In this document: positions 51,401 to 63,400 of the stretch, in pieces
How positions within the stretch are numbered: position 1 is the first letter of the stretch
Layout of the letters: each line of letters opens with the position of its first letter
Source: Pterobdella sp. o SKG-2022
Lineage: Eukaryota; Annelida; Clitellata; Hirudinida; Piscicolidae
Length of the DNA: 64,000 nucleotides
Reading direction: 5' to 3'
NCBI GenBank assembly: GCA_964035795.1
Contig: OZ038324.1
Span: 2,228,025-2,292,024 of the forward strand
Translations under genes and position numbers: made by a program
The notes under the pieces: generated by a model
Database searches by the model: none
The model's input: the letters and a program-made list of their open reading frames with translations, nothing else
Told to the model about the DNA's origin: nothing

Positions 51401-54400
51401 GAAAGCCATTTGGTCCAGTAAAGCCCGTATCTCCATTAGGTCCTTGAAAACCCGGACTACCAGGTGCCCCGGAAAATCCTGTCGCACCTTTTCTACCTGG
51501 ACTACCGGGTTGTCCAGAAGGTCCAATTACTCCAGTAGGTCCTGGTGACCCAGTGAAACCTGTTGTTCCTTGAATTCCTAGAGTACCTGGAGAACCATCA
51601 AATCCTGGTTGACCTGTGGGTCCTTTAGCGCCAGGAGAACCGGAAAGCCCAGGCTGGCCAACAGGACCCGGTAACCCTGGAAAACCTGGAGATCCGATGT
51701 TACCTGGATTTCCAACTAATCCATTAACTCCTTGCGGTCCTCTAGGACCTTGAGCCCCTATTGAACCTTTGAAACCTGGAGAACCTGGTGCTCCAGGAAA
51801 ACCAATCGACCCAGGATTGCCAGCGTCACCAGAAGCCCCTGTGTCTCCTTGTGGCCCAACACTTCCTGGATTTCCAGGCAAACCCGGAACACCTGGTCGA
51901 CCAAGAGGTCCACTTTCACCCGTAAATCCCACAGGTCCCTGGAGCCCTTGGAGTCCTGGAAAACCAGGCGCGCCAGGAAAACCTTTATTCCCAGGTGATC
52001 CTGGCAAACCTGCATCACCAATCAAACCAGTATCTCCAACTTGACCAGGAAACCCATCAAATCCAGTGTCTCCTTGCAGACCAGGTGCGCCAGAAATTCC
52101 AGGTGATCCCGTAGAGCCTGTGAAACCGGTAAAACCTACTCCCCCATTACTGCCATCAGCTCCTCTAAGACCAGTCGGCCCAGGCTCTCCCCGAAAACCA
52201 TTAGGACCATTAGGACCAACTCCTCCAGGCACTCCTGGAACCCCTCTGACACCGACAGCTCCGGTAGCACCAGTGAATCCATCAGACCCTCTTCTTCCAG
52301 GGGTTCCTGGATTTCCTTGACCTCCAGATTGGCCTTGTTGTCCCATTGTGCCTGGTGCTCCGGCCAATCCAGATGGTCCTTCAAACATTTAATGTAAGCG
52401 TATGAGATGCCAAAATGGCGATTATGTAAAAAGTTTTTCAAAGTTAAAAAATATAACGATTATTAAATTTTTAAGATATAGCTTGACATTTTATTGAGCA
52501 AGTATAGAACAAAAATTGCTTATGAAGCTATAGAAGCTTGTTCGATCTGTACAAAAAAATGCTGCATAATAAACTGAAAGTCTAAGTAAATGAATAACTA
52601 ACCTATAAATAACTTAAGAAAACTAAAATATAGTTAATTTTTTGTAAGTTTTTCAAGCGCAATATTTAATGCAAATGACTAGTCAAACCTGGATTTCCCG
52701 AAAAACCAGTGGCTCCCATGCGACCTGGAGTGCCATCTGCTCCCCGCCCTCCTTGGTCCCCTTGAGGCCCAGGACGTCCATCTGGAGAGGGTCGACCTGG
52801 GTCCCCTCTCTCTCCAACTCTACCCGTGTCTCCCTTCACACCATCTGGTCCAGCACTACCGGGAAAGCCTTAAAAAAAATTTTTGAAATTAAATAAAATA
52901 TAAACTTTACAGAAATATTGAAACTCTATTTATTTAATTATATTTTACCAGGTCTTCCTGTAGCCCCAGTAAATCCAGGAAAGCCTCTGGGACCATTGAC
53001 TCCTGGCGATCCGGGCGAGCCATTATTACCAGTAGATCCGGGTTGTCCATTGAAGCCAGTAAAACCAGTGTCACCAGTTGCCCCAGTGAAACCTATTGTA
53101 CCTGGCTGGCCTGGAGAACCCGTGTCACCTACAGGTCCTTGTTGTCCTGGAGACCCATTCGACCCTCTTGCACCTTTAACTCCAGGAAACCCTATCTGAC
53201 CCGTAGCTCCAGCAATACCGGGGTTTCCAGGTAAACCATCAGCACCAGCAGGTCCCGGAGAGCCCTGAAATCCTGTAGATCCCGTGTCTCCTGCCCGCCC
53301 AGAAGTCCCTGGTGATCCTGCCTCACCTACCGCTCCTGTATCCCCCATTTCACCTGCGAGTTTGTTGAAAGTCATAAATGATTTTCTAAAAAATGAAAAA
53401 TGATTTTCTAAAAAATGAAAAATGATTTTCAAGAAAACCATGAATGATTTTTAAAAAATTTTAAAAAATACTTGATTTTATAATAAAAAAAAACTAGCCA
53501 ATAACGCCAATAAGTCCTGGTTGTCCAGGAAAGCCAGCACCACCATCCCTGCCTGGTGCTCCAGGCAAACCATTGTCTCCCAAGCGACCGACAGCACCAG
53601 GTGTGCCTATAGAACCTTTCAAACCAGGACCACCAGGTGACCCAGGTAAGCCAGTGTTTCCAACTTGTCCTATAGGACCGGGACTTCCTTTAGCTCCTGG
53701 AAACCCAGGCGCACCTGTGGAACCTTGACCCCCCTGGCTTCCTGGAATGCCTGCAGATCCTGCAGATCCAGGTGCACCCATCCTTCCCGGACTACCCATG
53801 AAACCCGGTGACCCTGTGCTTCCAGGAGCTCCATCAAAGCCTGGAAGTCCCGTGACTCCCGTAGCTCCATCTGTCCCTGGAGCTCCAGGAAAGCCAGCCA
53901 AACCTGAAATTATCAATTATTTATGAAATAAAAATAATTGAGATTCATTGGACAAGATGAGAAAATTATTCTTGTCATGTTAAAGGAAAACAATGCACAC
54001 TTCCTAGTATCGTTATTAACCCTATTATATATATGTTCGTGTTTATCCTATGTTTATAGGCATCACTTTTTTAACCCATTTTCTCCATCTTTTTTTGTCT
54101 TGACGCAGTTCTATTTGTTCGAAGTCTAGTTTTGTCTCTTTTAAGATAGTCTTCCACCATGTAAGAAAGGGTCTTACTCGTTTTTTTTCTCCAAGTTTTT
54201 TTGCTTCTTCTAGAGCCTTGCGTGCAAGAGTTTCCTCTGGGAGTCTTATCAGATGCCCTAACCAGTTGAGGCGTCTTTGTTTTAGTTTCGAGCTCCATGA
54301 TGTGCCTCTTTTTGATATTCTATATAAGTCGGTCTTTGAAATAGTTTTAGGCCAACGAATATTAATTATTTGTCTTATGAGTTTTCTATGAAACGCATCT

Positions 54401-57400
54401 ATCTTATCTTTTGTGTTAGTACCCATAGCTCGCTATTGTATAGAAAATCACTCTGCTTATGCTTTGAAGATTCTTATCTTGTAGTCTTTACTTATTTTTT
54501 TATTGGTGGAGAGATGGGTGTGCTTTTTTATTGTGTTTATTGTTTGTATTTTTCTATTTTCTATGTCAGTGTTGTTGTGTATTTAAGATTATTATTATAT
54601 GATGAAATTTTTAAAAGTTTGAAAATTTTCCATTATCATTATGAACTCAATTTCATTCCAATGATTTACACTATTATTCACAGTTTTTATTTCGCGGTTA
54701 TCTGAAATATACGCGACTGAATGCGCTATGCGTGAAGGTTTGGAAGCAGCAATAAGATTTCAAACTTGAGTTGTCCATCTCAGCTCTGAACAAACATTAT
54801 TTTACCAAAAATAAATATAAAACAATGAACTAACCAGTATCTCCAATTTCACCGGCAAAACCTGGCGAACCAGCTGGCCCAATGGGACCAGGATTGCCAG
54901 GCCTTCCATCTTGACCTGGATTTCCCATGAAGCCTGTGTCTCCTGTAAACCCAACAGTTCCTGGTCTTCCAGCACTACCTGGTCTTCCCATCGGACCGAC
55001 AGGCCCGGGCAATCCAGGCAAACCAGTGCTTCCAGGGCTTCCAGGAAACCCGTTGAAACCCGGTAGACCAGTTGGCCCTGGAAATCCTGCCGGGCCTGGA
55101 GCTCCAGGACTTCCACGAACGCCTGTGTACAAAAAAGTATTTTTGCAATATGAGGATATTTAAATAATTTAATACTTCATAAAAACTAGAACAATCGAAA
55201 ACCTAGAATGAAACGCGAGTCACATGAATAATTATTTTTACAAAGCTTTTCAAATCTAAATCATTCCATAAAAAACCTTTTGAAATTTCAAAAAACTTTT
55301 TAGATTAACTCTAAAATTGAATAATTTTTACATAATTATAAATAATTTATAATTAACCCTCAGTTCCAGGATTTCCAGGAAACCCTGTAGCTCCAGTGTT
55401 GCCTGGTAGGCCCACAGGACCTGGAGTGCCAGGTAGACCTGTGTCACCAATTGATCCTGGCAATCCTGTGCTTCCCACTGGTCCCGGGGGGCCTGAAAAT
55501 CCATCTCTTCCTGGAAACCCAATTTGACCTGCATTGCCAACACCACCTTGAGCTCCTGGAAGTCCTCTTAAGCCTGTTTCTCCTGTAAAACCAGTGTGAC
55601 CCATAGGACCTGTTCCTCCATCGAAACCTGGAGAACCTGGACTTCCTTGCAAACCTGGGTCTCCAGGCTGTCCAAACGGACCTGCATCTCCAAGAGCACC
55701 TGGATTACCTGGTTGTCCGTTTACTCCTGGACTTCCAACCATGCCAGGCTGACCAGGGAAACCTGCTTCTCCAGTGGCTCCAGTTCCTCCTTTTACACCA
55801 TTGGCGCCAGGAAAACCTGGCTGTCCTTTTACTCCTTGAGGCCCGGGTAGACCTGGCAATCCCTGAAAACCAGGTTGACCCTTGTTTCCACTTCCACCAC
55901 TCGTTCCTTTAGAAGTATAAAATTAGAGTGTATATAGAAAGTAATAATTATTTGAAACAAGTTGAAGAATTTACCAGGTCTTCCCGGGGACCCTGGTAGT
56001 CCTGTGTCTCCAACGTCTCCAACGTTTCCAGTAGGTCCTTTAGATCCAGGAGTACCAGGCAAACCTGCAAATCCAGGCAATCCCGTTGAGCCATCTAATC
56101 CTGCAGGGCCTGGAAAACCGACTGGGCCTGGAGACCCCGAACTGCCAGGTCGACCATCAACGCCTGGCTGTCCTGGAGCACCCGTGTCTCCTGAAGGTCC
56201 TGGCGCACCTGAAGGTCCTTTGTTTCCTGGAAGACCAGAGTTACCTGAAAACCCAGTTGCACCAACGGAGCCTGGATTTCCTGGCAAACCTGGAAATCCG
56301 ATTAAGCCGGGTGAACCTGCTTGACCCGGAGAACCTGAAAACATTGACTTGTATCATTATAAAATTTAGTGAAAATTAAGTTAATTATAATAAGTTGAAA
56401 ATATATTTTTTGAAAATATTCAACTATAATACATAAAAAGGGGGTAAATGCATATATACCAGGATCTCCAGGTAACCCATTTGCTCCAGTATTTCCTATA
56501 ACTCCTTTGGACCCTTTTGCACCGGGAAAACCATTTGGACCAGGTGCTCCTGTGCTACCTTGTGAGCCTTGAAAACCTGTCTCACCCATAAATCCTGGTA
56601 CTCCAGGATTACCAGGTGAACCGGGTTGACCTGGTGTTCCTGGAATGCCAGGCTGACCTGTTACTCCGATTGATCCCTGTGGTCCTGTGGCACCAATGCC
56701 TCCATTAGCACCAGGAGATCCTGATGAACCAGGAAACCCTCTAGGACCAGGAAGTCCTGTGGAACCAATTCCACCATTGACACCATTAGCTCCTGGAAGA
56801 CCAGTAGCTCCTACTGGTCCTGGAGCACCTTGAGGTCCTCGAGGTCCTGGAGAACCAAGTGACCCAGGAGTACCAGGACTGCCAGATCTTCCTTGAGCAC
56901 CAGGAGAACCATTCCGCCCTGCAAAGCCATTTGGACCCTGGGGACCAGGAAGCCCATTTATCCCTGCACTTCCTGGTGACCCTGTAAAACCAGTTGAACC
57001 AGTAGATCCAGGCAACCCTCTTTCACCTATTTCTCCAAGTTGTCCACTATTTCCTATAGATCCAGGCGCACCCGGACTACCAACCAAGCCTTTGTCTCCT
57101 GGTAAACCATTAGGACCAGGTTGACCAACAGGTCCAACAGAGCCTGGGGCACCTTTCGAACCAGGTGAGCCTGGTAATCCACTAGGACCAATAGGCCCTT
57201 GTCTCCCAGGCAGTCCAATATTACCAATTCTACCAGGTAAACCAGCAGAACCAGGATCTCCTTGAAGACCAGACGGACCTGGAAATCCAGGCGAGCCTGG
57301 AAAACCTGTATCTCCTGTGGCTCCTGTGTTACCAACTGTACCACCCTGTCCAAACCTACCTGGCGTACCCGGAAGGCCTTTAGGCCCCATTTGACCTTTC

Positions 57401-60400
57401 ATTCCAATATTTCCTGGGAAACCTTTAGCGCCAGAAAACCCGTTTGATCCTGCTTGTCCTGGAGCACCTTTAGGTCCTTGTAAACCGGTGGCTCCATCGG
57501 CTCCTGGTGAACCGGGATTTCCGGGTCTTCCTGGAAAACCATTAGGTCCTCTGTCTCCCAAGTCACCAGTATCCCCTATATCACCAGTAAAGCCAACACT
57601 ACCCGGTAAACCGGGCGAGCCTGGATCACCAATGCTTCCCTTGGAACCTTGCGGCCCTTGCAACCCTGGAGAACCTTGAGTTCCAACAAATCCCTGTCCC
57701 CCTGGTGCTCCTGCAAAACCAGGAAATCCAACTGCTCCAGTTGCTCCAGTGAAACCCTTTTGGCCGGGTAGTCCTGTCGAACCTGTGTCTCCATCAGAAC
57801 CAGGTGGACCCGGAAAACCTGCAAAAACCAATTTACTCATTTCAATAAACCGTCCACAAACTATGTTTAAAAAGAATTCTTATAAGACAAAAACAACCTT
57901 GGGGTCCTGTATCTCCAGGTTCACCCGCTGCTCCAGGATTTCCAACAAATCCAGTGTTTCCTTTCAGTCCATCTCTACCTGCTGTTCCTGGAGCGCCTTT
58001 CGGGCCCTGGATGCCCGGTGATCCTTGCGGTCCAGGAAATCCTTTGATACCAGGTAATCCAGGACTACCCGCTGGACCGTTCGATCCAGGATTTCCTGGC
58101 AGACCTGTGAATCCAGGTGAACCCGTACTACCAGGAGATCCTCTTTGTCCAGGCAATCCCGGGTTGCCCGCTTGTCCAGGAGAGCCGGGTTGACCAGTAG
58201 GTCCTAAGAGACCAGGTGAGCCAGAACTTCCCATGCTTCCAGATCTACCTGGTGTCCCTCTCAAACCCGGTTCTCCTGTGGCTCCTTGGGGTCCTGCGAG
58301 ACCACTGGGTCCTGTGAATCCTTGTTCTCCTGGCTGACCGGGAAAACCTATGAAAAATTTTTTTTGAATCTTGTGAATATTAATTATTCTAAAGCTAGAA
58401 CACAAGGACGATTGATTAAAAAAGACAAAATTTTTTTAAAGAAGGTATGTTATTGAAAGAAGCTTTTCAATCATCATGAGGCTGACTAAAATGCGTAAAA
58501 TTTTAATTTCTCAATAAACAAATTTGTCAAAATTTTGAGTTTTTGCTCTTCTTCTCAGATATACATGTGAATGAGCACAATTTCAAAATGTAACCTGGCA
58601 ATCCACTAGCTCCGGGTGAACCATTGGGTCCAGAAGAGCCAGGAAGTCCAGCTAACCCCGTATCCCCTCTTTCTCCTTGGGCTCCGTTCGTACCTGGACT
58701 TCCATCCACACCAGTAGAACCTTGAGTTCCACTCACGCCTTGAGGCCCTTTACTTCCGGGTTGTCCGTTTGCTCCGGGCACACCTGGTTGACCGATTTGT
58801 CCAGAAGATCCTGGTAGTCCTTGCAGGCCAGTTGCGCCAGTTGCTCCTTTTGAGCCGGAAGGAGCTGGTCTCCCTGCCGGTCCTGTTGCTCCTATTTGAC
58901 CAGGCTGACCATTACTACCTGCAATTCCTGGAAAACCTTTAGCACCTGTACTTCCTGTAGCGCCTTGTGGCCCAATGTTTCCAGGTATGCCTGGACTACC
59001 AGCCGGTCCAGAAGAACCAATAAAACCTGAATCCCCTTGCGGGCCCCTTACACCTTCTTGTCCTTTGACTCCTGCAATGCCAGAAGGACCTTTAGTACCA
59101 GGGCTTCCTTTTGAACCTTGAACCCCATTCGGACCAGGTGAGCCAGATTGGCCTGGAAGACCATTTGATCCAGGACTACCTGGTGAGCCAACTGCTCCTG
59201 GACGACCAGAAGCTCCTGTGTTACCAGGTTGGCCTGCTGAGCCGGTGAATCCTTTTGAACCTAGAAGTCCTGGTAATCCTGGAACTCCTGGATTTCCCAC
59301 CAGCCCTGTGTCTCCATCTGGTCCTCTACTTCCCGGAAGTCCTTGAAAGCCTGGGTTACCAGGAAAACCGGCCTGACCAGGTGAACCTGAAAATTAAAAA
59401 TACTTCATTTCTTTGTTATAATTTTAAATGGTTTTGAAATTTGAACTATAAAAAATATTCAAAAAAAAATAAAATAGCTGTCATACCTGTGAAACCAGGA
59501 ATTCCAGGAAACCCAGAATCCCCAACAAGCCCTGGTGCCCCAATGGAACCAGATTGTCCTGGCAAACCAGGGAGTCCAACGTTTCCAGATGGACCTGGGA
59601 GTCCTTGTAGACCTGTTTGCCCAGAAGCTCCCGGTTGTCCTGGCCTACCATTGCTGCCTGGTTGACCTGTATCTCCTTTAGCTCCAGAAACTCCCTTTGA
59701 ACCTGGATCCCCTAAAGGTCCTGGAAGACCCGGATCTCCCCGTTCTCCTTGAGGGCCTTCAAGACCTTGGGGTCCTGTGTTTCCGGCAAGTCCTGGTGCT
59801 CCAGTATTTCCTATTTCACCTGGGTCACCTTGCCTCCCTGGATTTCCTGGCAACCCGGGTTGTCCAATTGGACCAGAAGAACCTGCAACACCTTTCACAC
59901 CAGAAAAACCCCTCGGACCAGGCAAGCCAGGATTTCCAGGTGCGCCATTGTTTCCCGTTGATCCAGTATTTCCTTGAGGTCCTAGGGCTCCTGATTGACC
60001 AGGTAATCCTGTTGCTCCTTTTCCTCCTGAATTTCCAGGTCTTCCTGCCATACCAGGAGCTCCCACTGGCCCAGAAAGACCAGGCTGCCCTTTTGGTCCA
60101 TCTGGGCCTGAAGGACCAGATTGACCAGCAAATCCTGTAAATCCCGTAAAACCAGTATTTCCTTGAGGTCCAGCTGATCCAGATGCACCAATACTTCCAG
60201 GTTGACCAGATTGTCCAGGACTGCCATCAGGTCCTCTAGGTCCTTGAACACCTACATCTCCTGCTCTACCTGCTCGCCCATCTAAGCCAGGTGCTCCAGG
60301 AGAACCCATAGGACCTTTATTTCCTTGAAGACCTGTTGTATTTCAAACATTATTTTATTGCATGAATCAATCAATTTCGCTACCCTACCTGTTGAGCCCG

Positions 60401-63400
60401 TATTCCCTGTGTCTCCTGCAGGCCCTGTAGCACCAGGTTGTCCCGGATTTCCAGGGCTTCCCGCATTTCCTAATGGACCTCTTGCTCCTTGTGAACCTTG
60501 TGCACCTTGGGAGCCTCTGGCACCAGGTCTGCCTGGGGATCCAGGCTGTCCTACCGCGCCTGTGCCTCCTGCCGCTCCTAATATTTAACGTCATGAACAT
60601 AATGTATAGCAAAAAAGTGCTTATAACTCATATTTTTTAAGAATTTTGATGAAATTATTTCAATATTAGTTTTTAAAAATAAATGATATATTATCAAAAA
60701 TTATTGAGTCAAACCATCAGGTCCGGAAGCACCATCGAACCCAGGTAGGCCGGAAGCACCCGTGTTTCCTTGAAGACCTGTGGCTCCTTGAGGACCTTGG
60801 GCTCCGGGTGCTCCATTCACACCTGGAGCTCCAGCCACACCAGGCTGCCCAATACTTCCAGGTAAACCAGCTTGGCCTAGTTAATTGATAATTAAATAGT
60901 TAACCTATGTATTTTGCTCAATTATTAGAAGATTTTTAACCTGGAACTCCATCAGGTCCATTACTTCCAGGTATGCCGGGATCGCCTCGCAATCCTGGAT
61001 TTCCTGGCTGACCAGCAGCTCCAGGTTGTCCTCTTATTCCAGGGTCTCCAACTGGCCCAGCAACCCCTGTAAAGCCACTTGGACCAAGATTTCCAGCGGG
61101 ACCTGGAGCCCCCGTGTCACCTTGAAATTTATACCTTGAATCATAAAAATTCTACTAACATGAACAAAAAAATTTATTTCCATCGTGCCTATCATTGTAA
61201 TATTCTTAGTTTATTGTTAACTTCCAAAATACAATATTTAATCTTAAAATTTTAACCAGTTGGAATAAATTTAGTTATAATTTACTCAAAAACTAGTTTT
61301 AAGAATAAAGAGAACAAACCAGGGGCTCCTGGAGCGCCTGTCAAACCAAGAGGTCCTTGAAGACCAGGTGCGCCTGGAAGTCCTGCCTCTCCAGGCTCTC
61401 CTGTAGCTCCCAGTGCTCCTTTCGAGCCTGCTCTGCCATCGGGTCCTGCATTGCCTGGCAGTCCTGGAGCACCTACTAAACCTGGTGCTCCAGGAAGACC
61501 CGTCAATCCTATCACTCCAGGTGAACCGGGTGATCCTCTTTCTCCCTTGGAGCCTGGAGATCCTGAACTACCTTGTGAGCCTGCCTGACCTGGAGTTCCG
61601 GGCGTCCCTGAGGCTCCAGTGTTTCCTTTCAAACCTTTAAATTATTATAAAAAGTTATACTAAGCTTTTATTTAAAATTATAAAAAATCATTATATGATC
61701 ACCTTGCTGACCAGTTGGACCAACTGGCCCAGAATCTCCAGTACTCCCTCGAAAACCAGGAGCCCCTGGCAACCCAGCAGAGCCTGGAGATCCTCTGGTA
61801 CCTGAAGGACCTCTTACCCCATCTGCTCCTGGTGAACCTTGACTTCCTGGCGAACCATTCTGACCAGAAGCACCTGAAAAACAATATTGATGAATTGAAT
61901 TTTATACACTCAGTTTTGAGATATAAAACTTCACCTGTGTCACCAATGGAACCAATCGGTCCTGGAGGACCAAAAGGCCCAGAAGCGCCAGTGTCACCAG
62001 TGAAACCCACAGTGCCAGGCGTACCAGGAGACCCGGGTCTTCCAGGCGGGCCTATAGGACCAGATGGACCTGGCGATCCATCAGAGCCAGGCGATCCTGA
62101 TAAACATTTGAATTTTATATGAGTAAAAACCCATAAAATTTATTTTAGCCACTTCTAATGAAGAAGTGAATGCAAACCTGCAGGTCCTATCAATCCTGGT
62201 AAGCCGGGCTGACCGACATTTCCAGGCTGTCCTGGACTGCCACTAGGTCCTGTGAATCCTTTGTCTCCAATGGGTCCTTGTGGTCCCGGTGCTCCTGAGG
62301 CGCCTGTTGGGCCTGGACTTCCTGGATTGCCTGGTCCACCCGGAAACCCAATGGGGCCTAAAATTTAGGAGATGCACCATGAGTGGCATACAGTTTATTG
62401 ATGAAATTGAATAGCCTGACACAACTATATTAAAAAAAAAGTATTTATTGAACGAAATTCGAAAACTCCCATTGTGAGATAAAGTTTGTTTTATAAAAAG
62501 CTTCGTGGATATTTTTTAACAAAAATTTTTGTTTTTTTTATAGCTTATTAGTAACATAATTTTGAATTCCAATGTGCGATAAATATCCATAAGAAATAAA
62601 GCTAATTTTTGCTAAGCACAGTTTTATCTCATTAGCTGATTATAATAAACAAGAGTGAAAACAAACGTTACAAAGGTTACCTTGTAAGCCGAGACCTCCA
62701 TCGAATCCTGGAGCTCCTCTGGGTCCTTGCAAGCCTGGAGCTCCCACCGAACCGGATGGTCCTGGCGAACCTTTACTTCCTTTGGGTCCTGTAATTCCAG
62801 GACTTCCAGCTTGACCTGGCTGCCCATTACGTCCTGGACTACCTGTGAATCCTGGTTCTCCAGGACTACCATTGTTTCCATTAAGTCCAGGAGAGCCAGG
62901 AATGCCTGCAATTCCCGGAGATCCAGTGTTTCCGATAAGACCAGCTGGGCCATTAGGTCCAGATGGCCCAGGAACTCCGGGAGCTCCTTTTAAGCCTGGA
63001 ATGCCATTTGGACCAGGAAACCCTGCAAATCCTGTGTCACCCGGGAGGCCCAATGGTCCTGGAGACCCGGAGGCACCGGTTGCTCCCATCGTGCCTTGAA
63101 CGCCAGATGCACCAGATGGTCCTTGAAAAATATTTTCAATTCAACAAGTTTCAAACATTGAAAATTTTTAAACAACAAACCTATCAAGCCCGGGCTTCCT
63201 TGTGGCCCTTGACTGCCCGGAGAACCAGACCGTCCATCGGGTCCTCTGGGTCCTGTAAATCCCGTGAAACCAGTGAAACCTTGAGGTCCAGGTAATCCAG
63301 GTGAGCCTGTCGCCCCCATTGATCCGTCTTGTCCACGAGTTCCTGGATTGCCTGGTGAACCTGCCGGTCCAGCTACTCCAATATCTCCTGCGTCTCCAAT

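Noticed and set aside
51758..52320. Plus-strand and alternative minus-frame ORFs over the collagen exons (Pro-rich or Gln/Leu-rich)
   Set aside because: Shadows of the Gly-X-Y frame; only the Gly-X-Y frame has matching splice phases and nine-base periodicity.
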